From positions 6,133,345-6,197,344 of the forward strand of contig NC_133298.1 in NCBI RefSeq assembly GCF_005239225.2: a DNA stretch of 64,000 bases. Reading direction: 5' to 3'. The position numbers were made by a program, and so were the translations under genes. This stretch comes from Populus alba (Eukaryota > Streptophyta > Magnoliopsida > Malpighiales > Salicaceae). Below the pieces are notes generated by a model. It ran no database searches, was not told where the DNA came from, and was given only the letters and a program-made list of their open reading frames with translations. Below, piece after piece: positions 1-12,800 of the stretch. Positions within the stretch are counted from its first letter, which is position 1. Every line of letters begins with the position of its first letter.

Positions 1-352
1 TATATTATGAAAGTAGATAATTTTGTTGCAAGTAGGATTTCAACCTGATTTTGCAGGTTTGATTAGAGGTCCAAACGAACTCGGATTTCTACCCATAATA
101 CCTTTCTAGAAAGCTTAATATGCGTACTTTTAACTTTCATTCATCCCATATTCACAGTTTAAAATTATAACATGATAAAAAACTAGTCACAGGTAGCAAG
201 GTCCAAAACATAAAATGCATAAATTTTTATCTTTTAGCAATTAACTTATAAAGTTTTTTGGACATGCTAAACTCATAAATAACTTCAAATTAGCTCAAAT
301 AAACTCAAAACACATTAAAAAACACTGTATAAAAGAAATAACACACACACAC

Positions 353-389
<37 letters not shown>

Positions 390-641
390 TATTTTTTGCA
401 CTTGTAAATATATATAACATCAACATGCATGCAATAATAATAATAATAATAATAAATGTCCAAAAACTTTTTAGTTACTAAAGAGTCAATTCTAGAAAAA
501 GCTGAAGAGACAATGAAGAGAGAGGAATCAATCCATAACAAAATTAGGCTATAACGTCTGACATGAACTGTGTCTCATTTCTTTCACCACTATATCGATC
601 ATTTGAACTACTTCTAGCTTTTATATTGCGATGGCATTGCC
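1..641. other. AT-rich flank with microsatellites, no gene seen
   Basis: No coding region is supported here. The stretch holds a CA/TA run followed by (TA)n near 366-388 and an (AAT)n run near 434-454. The lower part, next to 641, is probably the 3' untranslated region of the minus-strand gene that ends at 642. Confidence 0.5.
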
Positions 642-1121
642 TTATTCTTCTTCTTCCGAAGACTCCGAGGAAGGAATAAGGTCGTGGTACAGATCAGCTG
701 AAAAAATAATAAAACACATTTAATCAAAACCTGGAGGCTGACAGAAACTGCAAGAACAAAAGAGGGCGGCTATTATTTGCCCTTGGGACTTGGTTCTCGA
801 GAATCAAACACGGTAACAGAAGATAAAATTCTGGTTAATAATATGAAAGAACATGGAATAGTTTACAAAGAAATATATATATATATATATATATATATAG
901 ATTTTAACATAGAAGAGAGCCATGAATTGTTTCAAAATATACATAAGGAGTTCATCTCACCTTTTCCACTTGTCAACTGATCACTGGAGCCAGGCCCTCG
1001 CTTCTCCCTGAAATTTTGCCCTCGTTTCCTCGTTGAAGTTTGCCCATCTGTTTTTGCACCAAAGTGTGAAATCAGTGTTCGATCAATGTTTGCGACTGAT
1101 GGTATTCTGTCCGTCAACACG
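642..1121 (-). CDS. Last two coding exons of an unrecognised minus-strand gene (partial)
   Basis: Read on the minus strand, an exon at 1121-961 is followed by a GTGAG donor (960-956). A final exon at 697-642 follows a T-rich acceptor ending TTTTTTCAG. The phases agree: the first exon ends with one base of a codon and the last exon supplies two. Only one frame of the 161-nt exon is open. The encoded tail is basic and polar (a TRKRGQNFREKRG-type stretch), then turns acidic and ends SSESSEEEE before TAA. An acidic C-terminal tail after a basic patch suggests a nuclear or nucleic-acid-binding protein, but I do not recognise the family. Upstream exons could not be joined: open stretches near 1150-1200 and 1380-1540 (minus) look exon-like but break frame, so the 5' part may be decayed. 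Confidence 0.42.
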
Positions 1122-2039
1122 CTTCAATAACCATAAGATTTCCTACAACTTCTGCTATAACATTTCGATAATTTGAAATTTCTTCAATCTGCACTATTTC
1201 AAGAAGATTTATGCATCTGTAGAACAGAATTCAGAGTAGCGTGCCCTGAAATATATGGAAACAATGGTATGATGAAGGAGCCGTCCTTGCAGCAAATTTG
1301 TAAGATCATCTCCAATATTATAAATCACTCAAAACATAAAAGAAGAGGACACAATTATTTTGATAAGGAAGACTCACCCTCTCCTGTGATTAATCATCTT
1401 TGCTGGGGAGGGTAGAGATACGGTGTAATTTGATTACCACCAAAAACAAAATCTGATAAATCTTGATTATTCCCCAACTTTCTAAACGAATCAGATGCAT
1501 TGCTTCCCATCATCATCCTTCAACGGACAGAAGAGCAGTAAGCTTACCGCAGATTAAACAAAAGCTTTGCAAAATTTGTTATCGGTATGCATGTTAGGTT
1601 TCAATCCCAGTAGATAAAGAGTTATGCTTACATAAACATACATAAGCAATGGTTTATAAAGATTACACCAAAAAGAAAAAAATCTTAATGCGCAAATAAA
1701 TATAATAATTAGTAGGCTAATTTGAATTAAGGCTAATATCCCTTAAAGCAACAAGCTCCATATCCGTAGAGCTTTAATGGTGGTCAGCAAGAATCCAAAT
1801 CCCATGTGAAGTCTAATCAATCCCTTCAATAGAGGAACAAATCTAGGATTATTGAGACATGGGAATCAATTTTATTTATTTACTTTTTTTGTATAAGAAA
1901 GTGGAGAAACAAATAAATAATTAAAACATATATATCAAGTAATAAATTAGTTAATATATGATCACTTTTTCTTAAGGATTGGACTTTGACATTTCTCTAG
2001 GAAAGAAGATCGAACTTGAAACAGACTAGGAGAGCTAAG
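1122..2039. other. Possible upstream exons of the minus-strand gene, otherwise AT-rich
   Basis: Minus-strand open stretches near 1150-1200 (reading EEISNYRNVIAEVVGNL) and 1410-1515 (GSNASDSFRKLGNNQDLSDF) look protein-like and may be further exons of the gene ending at 642. I could not find donor and acceptor pairs that keep one frame. The rest, to 2039, is plain AT-rich sequence with no feature I can support. Confidence 0.3.
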
Positions 2040-2583
2040 TTCCTATCTTTGGAAGTTAAAATATTCAAACATATTGATTAATTTATCAATTTCGGATTTT
2101 TTCCCTTTTCTGATTATTGATTCGTTTTATTTTATTTCTTAAATAAATAATTAATTTCATGTTTTATTTTACTTCTAATCGATCAAAATCAAACGCATAC
2201 ATACAATGTATTTAAAACTCAAAATCGAAATACTCACATTATATTACATGTTAAATTAAAATATTTCTACAATTATGATTGGCTATTTCTTTTTTTTTCA
2301 TTCACTTGGATTTGTCGAATTATATATTTTATAGATTTACCCACGAGAATGCTATACGACGACGTGACAAGAGTAGGATGGTCGTTAGCAGTTGTAACAG
2401 AAATCCCAACAGGAAAGGCTTTTGGTTTCCACTTGGAACGAAACTCTTTTTTTCTCCCTTTCCGTTATGGTTTCTACCTTGACGACTGTAAAAGCTTCAT
2501 AATATTCTGACAAGGATTTACTCACAAATCAAACTCTATCCTGACAAGAATTTACATCAAGTACAATGCCCTCCCTCTTGTCT

Positions 2584-2591
2584 TTATAAAT
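2584..2591 (+). promoter_or_regulatory. Probable TATA box of B3 copy 1
   Basis: TTATAAAT lies 58 bp before the ATG at 2642, within a region kept in copy 3. The spacing leaves a short 5' leader, normal for a compact single-exon plant gene. Confidence 0.55.
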
Positions 2592-2641
2592 ACTCCTGCA
2601 GGCTTCAAGGCTCAAACACAGGAAGCAAAAGCTTAGTCACC

Positions 2642-3742
2642 ATGAAAAACATTGATTCTTCAACGTCCAGAGTCGAGGAACGCAAGAAAGAAAGCGAGGA
2701 GGAGGTGGAGGTTTTGTTTGTGACTGAAAAGGATTTGAAGGACGGAAATATCGATATGGATGCTGAGGTGACTGGCTTTGATGCTTTAGTGGCGGTTTGC
2801 CATATTGCTTATAAGAAACTCAAGCAAAAGAAGAGGGAGGAGAAACAGAAAGTGGATGCAATACTGGGGGATGGAAAGATAGACGGGCCGGTGAGGGAGA
2901 AAGCTGTTCAAAAGCCTGCTGATTACTTTGAATTAAGGAAGAAAGAAAGGTTTGCGGGAGAGAAGCTACTCAGTTCTGCTACCAAGAGCGGTGGGACAAG
3001 TAACGGGGGAGGAATATTGAGGGGGAGATTTAATAAGGTGAATGAGCCTATGTCCGACAAGGTTCATGATGGCTTTACTACTAGGAAGAGAACTTCCGAG
3101 GAGAGGCCTTCTTGTTCTACGGAGAGGTATAAAAGGAATGGTTTTAGACAAGGAATTATGACTGGGGTTGGTGACGAAGGATCGGTTAGTGACGAAGGAT
3201 CGAACCAAGACTTGTTCTTGAGAAAGGATACCGTATTCGAACGATCCCATGCTCACAGCAAGCCAAATAAGAGATTGAAGGAGGAGATGCCAAACTGTGG
3301 TGTTGGCCCAGTAGCAGAGTTGCCTCAAGAAGTCAAAGAAAGAATTGCATCTATGAATGGCAAAGATGTGGAGTTGGTGGTGGACAAACAGTTGTATGCA
3401 ACTGACGTGACCGATGGCAACAATCGTCTGTCGATCCCTCTTAGACAAGTTATAGCTAAGAATTTCTTGACAGATGAAGAGAAGAGGGCTCTTATAGATA
3501 GTAATTGTCTGAAAGTGAAGATTCTTGAACCCTCTTTGGAAATGGTTAGTGACATGAATCTGAAGCAATGGAACATGTTTAAGGAGAAGGGCAGTACTGG
3601 TAGTTCATCATATGTGTTCATGACTCAATGGAATTCTCTAAGGAGAAGAAGTAATTTGCTTCGGCTAGATAGAATTCAGGTTTGGTCTTTCCGAGTAGAA
3701 AACGACCTCTACTTTGCTCTTGTTAAGGTTGGTGAAAGATAA
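2642..3742 (+). CDS. B3 domain protein, DUF313/REM-like (copy 1, C-terminally truncated)
   Basis: Single-exon gene of 366 codons. Residues 1-225 are charged and poorly ordered: acidic KESEEEVEVLF, then lysine-rich KKLKQKKREEKQK. Residues about 227-363 form a B3 DNA-binding domain of the plant DUF313 type: LPQEVKERIASMNGK, then RLSIPLRQVIAKNFLTDEE, LKVKILEPSLEM, LKQWNM, SSSYVFMTQWNSLRR, and a closing VWSF..LYFALVKV. Such proteins are presumed nuclear DNA-binding factors; targets cannot be read here. Relative to copy 3 (390 residues) a CAA to TAA change ends the protein 24 residues early, after VGER, but the B3 fold is complete. An 18-bp unit encoding SDEGSV/GDEGSV is present twice (3170-3205). 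The promoter and TATA region match copy 3. Expression is unknown. Confidence 0.85.
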   Translation: MKNIDSSTSRVEERKKESEEEVEVLFVTEKDLKDGNIDMDAEVTGFDALVAVCHIAYKKLKQKKREEKQKVDAILGDGKIDGPVREKAVQKPADYFELRKKERFAGEKLLSSATKSGGTSNGGGILRGRFNKVNEPMSDKVHDGFTTRKRTSEERPSCSTERYKRNGFRQGIMTGVGDEGSVSDEGSNQDLFLRKDTVFERSHAHSKPNKRLKEEMPNCGVGPVAELPQEVKERIASMNGKDVELVVDKQLYATDVTDGNNRLSIPLRQVIAKNFLTDEEKRALIDSNCLKVKILEPSLEMVSDMNLKQWNMFKEKGSTGSSSYVFMTQWNSLRRRSNLLRLDRIQVWSFRVENDLYFALVKVGER

Positions 3743-3880
3743 GAAGAACGAAATTGTTCCAGCAGAAGCAATGCCGGTTCATCAACGAAATTGTTCTACA
3801 GAAGCAATACAACGAAATTGTTTCTCAGAAGCACTACCTCTACTCAGTCTCACACCCACGATGGGACGCTTTTTCTTCGT
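3743..3880 (+). repeat. Post-stop coding-like tail with three degenerate direct repeats
   Basis: After the stop of B3 copy 1 the frame stays open for dozens of codons. The motif ACGAAATTGTTC..CAGAAGCA occurs three times (near 3748, 3786 and 3811), expanded relative to copy 3, where it occurs once. The sequence then rejoins the copy-3 downstream motif CAGTCTCACACCCA near 3845-3860, showing that this was once the same C-terminal or 3' region. Confidence 0.6.
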
Positions 3881-6379
3881 CACTTTATCCTGATATATAT
3901 ATATATAAATTTTTTTTCCCCCTTTTGATCCATGTGAAAACCGGATTATGGTGCAAAGTTTGCAAATTTAGTTACGTGCATTGCATCGTTAAGGTTTATG
4001 TTAATGTTATCAAGAACTTAAAAAGCTTCCGAGTTGTTAAACTTGTTTGACATGATGTTTTTAAAAAAATTTAAGATTCAAAACTTGATTCCAACGAGAT
4101 TTCTAAAGTTGAATCAGCCTAGAAACTGACCTAGCAACTGACTTGATTAATTTCTTATTTAAAAAAAAATTAAACGACACCATTTTAACCTACTCCCTCT
4201 CATTATTATTATTATTATTATTAAAGCCAGTTCCGGTCTAGAACGTTGACTTTTGGGTCCCTAATAGCGCATCTGATTTGCCTTTCACGGCTTGCATGGT
4301 AGCACGATTTGCATCATCATCTACGAACATCATTCTCGAACTGTATCCTTTGATTTTTCATGTTAAGAGTACAGTTTGCTCGCCGCCATGAACATTCCGC
4401 CGCCGAATTTGTGAGGTTGCATGGAAACCTTAAACACGGTGTCCCGGCCGACCAGATTTCTCCCACTTTCTTCCTTTCTTTCCGGGCTGAATATTTTTTG
4501 TATCCATCTGAAACCTCCTGCGCATTGCCGTTGTCCCATCATCCTTTCTCCTCGCATTTATCTTGCTCTTGGGATTTTCTTTCTTCCTTGATTGCATCAT
4601 CCTAGTGATTTTCCACGTTTTGGTACCAAAAAGAGAACAAAAACCCGTTGACTAATTCCTTTTTTGTTGCTTCTGTAGAATCCATCTCCCTTGAAGCCTT
4701 CTTTCTCTCTTAATTAAGAAATCAAGGCACTGCCCAAACGTGAACCGTCCGTCTTTCTTGGAAGTTCCCTAGAGTACAGATTATGATGTCAAGTCATTGA
4801 CTTCTACCACCAGCTCTTTCCTCACCGGCTTGCCACCAAACCCACTACTGTACTACCGAAAAGTTAAAACTCCAGAGCCGGCTTCGACCACCACGGCCGG
4901 CTGCCTACAGGTGCACGACCAGCATCTGTGGTTGCAGAAGCACTAGCAACCCTTTGAAAGAAAGCACTTTCCTGATAAGCAAATGACACTTCTGTCCCAA
5001 AGCCACCTTTCCCCATTGCTGGATGGTGGTCATGGATCCGTACTGCCTTTTACCTCTCCAGAATCTCTGTAATCATGATATCCGGCAAGATCTCTTCAAA
5101 ATCTTCAAAAATATATGGCAAAAACACTCTTCTGAAGATCCATCTGTATGTTTATTGATCTACCAGCTGCCAAATCATGGGAAAAATGGTAGCGAGCTAG
5201 CATCAACAACCCTAATTAAAATTCATCAACAAACAACTCATTTTGCCACTGTTCTTACCCAGGTAAGCTCATCTCAATCCATCAAATTTTTTTGGTACAA
5301 TCTTATTCTAAAATTTCCCCAACGAAAATTCATAATCTTGTCCCCATCAAAACCCGTCCATTAAAAAAATAAAAAATAAAAAATAAAAAAAGCCACCCTC
5401 CACAATTGTAATAGCACAAAAGCAGATGGTAGGCCTTGTCCCTGGCCATCCTCCCTGGTCCGGCCAGAGCAGGCTCCTCCTCCCTTTTGGGTTGCTCTTG
5501 TAGGGATACACAGTACTACTCAAGTTGCCATCTTCCTGCCTAAATTTGCAGACCAATTTTTTTCTTTTTAATTGCTGATCCCTCAAATTATCATCCTTAT
5601 TTAGCATAATCTTTTGCCAATCAACCCAAAAATTATCTGAAAATAAACCAACTTTTGATCAAAATTAATTAATTAATTAATTGAAATTGAAACTAAACAG
5701 TGTTTATACAACTAAAATGTCCAGGCTGCTCATTGATATACAAACAAACTACCCAAAATACCCTCCAAGAAAAATGGTGGGAAAATTCGTCTTTGCCATG
5801 GTTACACTCCATATACCCAAAAAAAATTCAAATCTCATTCGACAATACGAGCCAATTTTACCAGAGAACCACCATGAAAAACACCACCTCCCCCATCTCC
5901 CTTCCCAGCACCACCACCAAAATGGGGTCACATTTTCTCAATACTGCCCGCCACCCCATTTTCACTCACAGGCTCCCCTCCACCATAATCCACCTCCGTG
6001 TATCTCAGAAACTTTCCCTTCATGTCATCATCTCCATCTCTGTGACCAAAACCATAAAAAAATAATACAGAGGGAAATCTTAATTCCTTGCGGTGGCCGA
6101 TTGAAACTTAATTAAGCTCGTTGAATTGTGTTAAATTCAGTGACTCCTTCAATCAAATTTATGAAACTAATTTCCCAAAATCCCAATAAATAAATAAATA
6201 GATAAATCGAATTCCAAAATTCTTGGAGCTAACTATAAAAACACCGTCACCATTGTCAAGAATTTCCTCACAATTTCAGAATTTTAAGAAGAAAAATACA
6301 AGAAATCTATATCTTTGTAACTTTATTATATAAAAAAAACCCCGTGGGTTAGCCTATTATAATCACCTCCTCCACCACC
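3881..6379. other. Intergenic region between B3 copy 1 and the ATX gene
   Basis: Several open stretches occur on both strands (around 4360-4600, 4830-5090 and 5680-6110). None has splice support, a domain I recognise or a paralogue in the window, so I do not call a gene. The composition is less AT-rich at 4240-5250 than in true repeat deserts. A minus-strand open run near 4870-5060 (containing a GKGGFGTEVSFAYQESAFF-type reading) is the most protein-like, but both other minus frames are also partly open. An (ATT)n run lies near 4202-4222. Confidence 0.4.
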
Positions 6380-6840
6380 ACGTAAACCCCATCTCCCTCC
6401 CTCTCTCTCTCTCTCTCTACAAATCCGATCCCCAATTTCTTCCAATTTTCCACATTATTATTATTACAAAATTATTCTTATTTTTTATTTTTATATATAA
6501 TAATCCTCTATCCTTTTTCTACACTGTATCTCTCTAACTGTAAAGAGAGAGAAAAAAGAAGAAGAAGAAGAAAAACAACCAAAACAAGAGAGAGAAACAC
6601 AAAGCTCTTTCTCTCTCTCTCTCTATTTCAGATCTCTGTCCATTATCTCCTTCTATTTCTTCTTCCTTTCTTTTTTTTACTGACAGAATTGCCCCTCTCT
6701 CTATAGCTCGTTCGCTCGTTTGGTCTGCAGCCTTCTATGCTGCGCCTTTTCAATTCGTTTTCGCCGAATTTGACCTTCGAAATTAGGGTTGCCGGTGCTT
6801 AATTGAAATCAATTTTGGTTTTGGTTTTGATTCTTTGACG
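6380..6840 (+). promoter_or_regulatory. Pyrimidine-rich promoter / 5' leader of the ATX gene
   Basis: Runs of (CT)n near 6395-6418, (GA)n near 6545-6595 and another (CT)n near 6610-6630 precede the start codon at 6841. Such CT/GA-rich tracts are common in TATA-less plant promoters and 5' leaders. The AT tract near 6490-6505 could serve as a TATA element. The exact transcription start cannot be read from sequence. Confidence 0.5.
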
Positions 6841-9800
6841 ATGATAATTAAGCGGAACTTGAAATCTCAAATGCCGAGTTTAAAACGGTGTAATAAACTC
6901 GGCGACAACTCAGCTTGTGAAGAAGACGACAACTCACCTTTATCTCGGAGGAAGAAACGCAAGCTTAAGAGCAACAGCCACCACGGAAGTAGTGGTTATT
7001 ATCCTCTCAATCTGCTCCGTGAGGTCGCCGCCGGTGTGATTCCGGTGAGTGTGAAGTCGTTGAATGGATTCGCTGCTGCTGCTTCTTGGTGTACGGAGGT
7101 ATCATGCTCGCCACCTGAATCCAATGCCCGAGATTCAACGAAGAGGAGAGCGGTGAATGACAATGGTAATTGTAATAGTAATCGGACGGTGGAGGTTTCG
7201 CGACCACCGCTAGTGCGGACATCGAGAGGGAGAGTTCAGGTATTGCCTTCGAGGTTTAATGATTCAGTTATTGAAATTTGGAGAAAAGAAAGTAAGAATA
7301 ATTTGCATGATTATAGCTTTGGTGATAATGATAATGATAATGATGATGATTATGACGAAGATATTGTTGATGACGATGATGACGATGTTGATTATGATAT
7401 TCAATTTAATAGTAATAGTAGTAGAAAGGTTAAAGTGAAAGAGAAAATGGGTTTCGGATTGCGTAGAATGGGCAGAAATGTCAGTAAAGTGAAGAAACAA
7501 AGCAGGCATTGTGCTGGCAAGTATGTGGATGCGTGTGAGGAAGAGGAGGAGAAAGAGGATGATGAAGTGAAGTTTAAGGGTGGTTTTGATATGAAGAAGT
7601 ATTATTCGAGTTGTTCACGGAGCACGCTTACTTCGGTGCATGAGAATCTGGTGGTGGATGATACTGAGTGTGGTGGGGTTTTGGATTCAAGTAGTGGGGA
7701 GAGGAAAGAAGATGAGTTGTTTGGGCCGGAGGATTTTTATTCGGGGGACATAGTGTGGGCGAAGTCGGGAAACAAATATCCATTTTGGCCAGCTATTGTT
7801 ATTGATCCAATGACACAAGCACCCGAGTTGGTTTTGAGGTCTTGTATTGCTGATGCAGCTTGTGTGATGTTTTTTGGCTACTCTGGAAATGATGGGAATC
7901 AAAGGGTATGTGTGGATTTTAAATGTATGAATTACTTGCTATGTAAAGAGAGGTTACTTGGGATATATGGACCTCTTGTGTTGTTATCTTTTGGATGGAT
8001 GTGATTGCTAATTATGGTAAGTTGAATGATCATGACCAGGATTATGCTTGGGTTCAGAGAGGGATGATCTTTCCGTTTATGGATTTTCTTGACAGGTATG
8101 TTACTTGTCATTGTTTTTGTTGTCGTATAGGTTGGTAACTTGGGATTTGAGTTTTCTGTTTAAGTGAATTTTTTTTCTTGGCTTAGGTTCCAGGAACAGT
8201 CTGAATTGGATGACTTCAATGGTGATTTCCAGATGGCTTTTGAGGAGGCATTTCTGGCTGAACAGGGGTTCACCGAGAAATTGATACAAGATATGAACAC
8301 AGCAGCTGGGAATCCGATTTATGATGAATCTGTGTATAGGTGCCTTCAGGAGGCTACTGGCTCAAACCAGGATCAGGACTTTCATTCTCCAAACCAGGCA
8401 AGTTTCATGGTTTAGTTCTTAAGTTCTTTTCTTTGAAACTCCCTTGTCTTTTATTTTCATTCTTTCTAGTCCTGTGCTTAGGCTTCAAAGTCTTAAACTC
8501 CTAGGTGTAAATGGAAATTTGATCCGTGGCACCTGGTACAATCAATACCTTGAGATTTACCAAGTTAGCAGGCTCAGAAAATGTATGAATTATACAGATA
8601 TGGAGGCCAAATCTCTCAATATTGTGGCCGTCAAAAGTAGGTTTGCATCAGAATTTGGATGTTTTATCACATGAGTGTAGGCTTGCTTGATTTGATTGCT
8701 CGTAATGATTAGGGGGCCATTCTAGTGTTATCGCCTCTGGAAGGATTTTAGGGGAGTGTTGGAATCTGGATGTGGTCCCCAGCTCCAAGCTTTCAGCAGC
8801 AGAGCTGTTCTGTTTTCTAAACTGTAATTTCCCTTTTAGTTCTTGGAGTTTTAGAAACATGAAAAAAGTATGGCAAGTTAGGGAACTTGGAATACCATTC
8901 CTAAAGCCCTACATTCTCAGTCTCTTTTGCACTGAGAAGAACAGATACCGAAACGCAGTATAATTTTACATTTCTTGCCCTCCACTTTTCTTGGAAAGAT
9001 TTTGTAATTACCATTTTACAAAATAAACCAAAACATGCTCAAATTTTTGTGATTTGTACACCTCCTTGATTGGGAGTTTAGCGAGGAAGCTTATCTTTTG
9101 AAACAGCTGTTACTTTTCTTTACACTGGTTCTTTCACATTAATGGAAATAGGATACCGAACTATATGTTTTCACATTAATTTTAGTTTTCCTCAGTTTTC
9201 TTCAGGTTTTGATTCAAATGAAGGTTTCTATTTTTATAAAAACAAAGAAGAAAATAGGAAGCGCTAGTTTGTCCTTCCATTTTCTGAATGTCATAAAATT
9301 TGGATTCTCTGATGCAGGACATGATTTGGAAGAATAAAGACAAGGGACCTTGTGAAGGTTGTGGCACGAGCCTTTCTTTAAAAACTGCAAAGAAAATGAA
9401 GGGTTCAAACCCTGGTGGCCAGTTCTTATGTAAAAAATGTGCTAGGGTTGGTACCACCTGTATTTTCTTCAGTGTTTTATGCAATAATTCCTGTCTCTAT
9501 AGTCTAACTCATATGTGTGTTGGCTATTTGTAATTTTTACATCTGCATAATTGGTATTGCAGCTAACAAAATCAAAACATTTTTGTGGCATATGCAAGAA
9601 GGTTTCGAATCATTCAGACAGTGGGAGCTGGGTGAGTCAACCTACAACTTATATTAGAGTTGTGATTTTTTTCTGCTCATAACTAATGTTTATTTCTTAT
9701 CAAATTGGTCTTCTTGTTCTCTCTGAATCAGGCACGTTGTGATGGTTGTAAAGTTTGGATCCATGCAGAGTGTGACAGGATTTCCAGCAATCATTTTAAG

Positions 9801-12800
9801 GTCTGCCCATACTTGTACTTTCTTTTCAACCTGCATAATGAGAACATAGATGGAAGTTTCTGATTTTCCTTGTCAATTTTCTTGCTTGAAGGATCTGGGG
9901 GGCATTGATTACTACTGCCCTACTTGCAAAGCAAAATTTAATTTTGAATTGTCAGATTCAGAAAAATCGCAGCTGAAATGCAAGTAGGTTCCTTTTGATG
10001 TTGTTTTTTTACTAAGAAACAAAAGGTTTTGAATTTTCTATTCACAATTTATTTGAAGGGTTTATATCTAATATCTTAGAGCCTTTGGCACAGATCAAAC
10101 AAAATTAGTGGTCAACCAGCGCTACCTAATAAGGTTACTGTTATCTGCTCAGGAATGGAAGGCACATATTTCCCAAGTCTACACATGTAAGAAGGAATAC
10201 AGCTTCACAAGTGCATGAATATTGAGCACTTGCACTTTCTGGGAAATTCCCTTTTCCTTGGTTCCTGTGTTTTTGTCAAGTTTATTTACAGATTTTTTCT
10301 CTCTTCTTTTAGGGTTGTTTGCAAATGTGGGTTCTGTGGTTCAGAAAAGCAAGCCCTTAGTGAATGGGAACAGCACACAGGTTCCAAAATTAAGAATTGG
10401 AGGATCAGTATTAGGGTGAAAGATTCCATGCTACTGCTAGAGCAATGGGTTTGTACCAAATCTTTTGAGCTTCTTTTCTTATCTTGTGGATACTTATTTC
10501 TTTTACAAGTTTGGTTCTGCACCAAATCTTTAGAGCTTCTTTCCTTATCCTATGGATACTTCTTATTTCTTTTACACGTTTGGGTTTGTACAAAATCTTC
10601 TGAGCATCTATCCGTATCTGGTGAATATTTCCCTTTTCTTTTACAAGTTTGTGTCTCTTGATGGTTACATGGTGCTGTACCTCTAAAAGTATATTACTTG
10701 CTTTTAGAAAGAAAGATCATGAAACTTAGTTTCTTACAATCATTTTCAATTCGAACATTAGAGCTGCTCTTGGACTTTGCAGATGATGCAGTTAGCAGAG
10801 TACCATGCGCATGCCTCATCTACTAAACCTCAAAAACGACCTTCCATTAAAGAGCGGAAGCAGAAGCTGCTTGCTTTCTTACAAGGCATGTTTATTTTCT
10901 AGCATAGATACAACCTGATCAGTATGTTATCTTGAGCTACACTGTCTGAATTTCTCGCTTTGTTCAATGAGCTTTTTATTACCATTGTCATGACAGTGAG
11001 ATACGATCCTGTTTTTACAAAGTGGACAACAGAACGTTGTGCTATTTGTAGATGGGTAGAAGATTGGGACTACAACAAGATTATTATCTGCAACAGGTAT
11101 TGTGACTATTTTAATAGGGATTCTAATTACTGTGCACATAACACTATGTGCTGGTGGAAATGTTTGGTGCTAAAGACACTTCAGCCAATTTTGAACTGTA
11201 TTTTAGACATGTTTCTGACACTTGGAGAAATCTCCATTGATGTCTAAAGCAACAAAGCTATCTTAACAGGAAAAGAACTTTATGGAGAATAATTTAAATA
11301 CTATGAAGTCATTAGAGTTCTTTCTTGTCACAATCATCTGCTTTCAGCTACAATTTGATGCAGTCTGCTCAATAAATGACCCCAAAAGAGAGGATAACAA
11401 TGTCCTGCTTATATATCTGCTAATTAGAGCAAGGAATTTTTTTGTTGGCTGGAGATTTCATATTAATGTTTAGTATCACTTGTTATTCTATCCATCTGTC
11501 AGATGTCAGATAGCTGTTCATCAAGAATGTTATGGAGCACGAAACGTGCAGGATTTTACTTCTTGGGTTTGCAAAGCATGTGAAACACCAGATGTTAGGA
11601 GGGAGTGTTGCCTTTGTCCTGTTAAAGGTTTGTTTTTTGGTCATCCTGCAGTGAATCTCTCTTTTTCCATCTTGGGTTTGAGCCAGTTACAAATAGATTG
11701 CTTCTGCATAAAGTGGTTTATAACGAGTTTCTCTCTGTTATTTGTCCAAAAACTTTTTGCTATGTACTAATAGGTTTATTACACTCATATGAGAATTTCT
11801 TCAGTTGCTTTTCATATAGGCTGTGATTTTTTTTCATTGAGCTTATATCTATTTTCCCAATTTTTCGTAGGTGGTGCTCTAAAGCCAACTGATGTTGAGT
11901 CATTATGGGTTCATGTTACATGTGCTTGGTTTCAACCCGAAGTCTCATTTGCAAGTGATGAAAAGATGGAACCTGCTCTTGGAATTTTAAGCATCCCTTC
12001 AAATTCTTTTGTAAAGGTAGAATATTCATTCTCATAAAAACTGCATTGGAGCTGCTCTAGTTTAACTTGTAAAATCTTATGCATCTCATAATTAACCCGG
12101 GAATCTGTAGAAGTTCAATTAGCATCATGTGAGGACTGGTGGTTTTAAAGCATCATCCTACTTTACTCAATGAACCATGTGGCGAATAAGTTGGAAGTTG
12201 GTCGTTTTACATTTGTTTTTTTTGCATTTTTTGCTGTTGTATTGAGCTTTGAACCTGCTTTAATTTTCTGCTTACTGATTTTAATCAATGACTATATGCT
12301 AATGAATTATGATTTGTGAGCTCTTTGGTGCATCTGAAAACGTAGCTGATGAATTCTGATTGTGCTTTTTTTGGAACTCCAGATTTGTGTTATTTGTCAA
12401 CAAATTCATGGTTCGTGTACTCAATGTTGCAAGTGTTCCACTTATTACCACGCAATGTGTGCTTCGAGGGCAGGATATCGCATGGAGGTGAGTTGCTCTT
12501 GCTCCTAGATGGTTTGGGTTGGAATACTTGCTGTATGCACCTGTTTTACCAGTCATGCAAAATGCATGCATACCATTTTTCACCTGGCAAAATTCTTTCA
12601 CAAGTTTAAGTTATTGAGCTTTCAATTGGCATGGATCGGATTCTCTCTCTCTCAATTATCCTCTCTTTGTTATTAAATTATCTTCCTTCTAAATCGCAGT
12701 TGCACTGCTTGGAGAAAAATGGGAGACAGACAACAAGAATGATTTCATATTGTGCAAATCACAGGTACAGAGTCCTTATATTTAATGATTAAACCAATAG

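Larger units (their letters stand above)
2040..3800 (+). repeat. Long inverted repeat arm 1 (promoter plus B3 copy 1)
   Basis: About 1.7 kb here matches the reverse complement of 32800-34565 almost base for base. The match covers about 600 bp upstream of the ATG, the whole coding region and the first bases beyond the stop. This includes the TATA region, the CGACGACGTGAC motif and the AT-rich outer edge. Identity falls off abruptly near 2040 and shortly after 3800. The two arms lie head-out about 30 kb apart, with the ATX and TIGR01589 genes between them. Confidence 0.85.

Noticed and set aside
740..850. A 17-nt micro-exon between the last two exons of the minus-strand gene
   Set aside because: Including it breaks the phase of the acidic C-terminal exon; direct joining of 961 to 697 keeps the frame.
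2966..3621. Long minus-strand open frames opposite B3 copy 1 (and the mirrored ones opposite copies 2 and 3)
   Set aside because: They recur only because the B3 coding sequence is repeated. They have no recognisable domain, and the sense frame encodes a clear B3 domain.
4360..4605. Open frames on both strands in less AT-rich intergenic DNA
   Set aside because: No splice context, promoter signal or recognised family; both strands are equally open.
5681..6115. 144- and 121-codon overlapping frames rich in His and Pro
   Set aside because: They overlap each other in different frames in a C/A-rich stretch upstream of ATX; no domain or start context.
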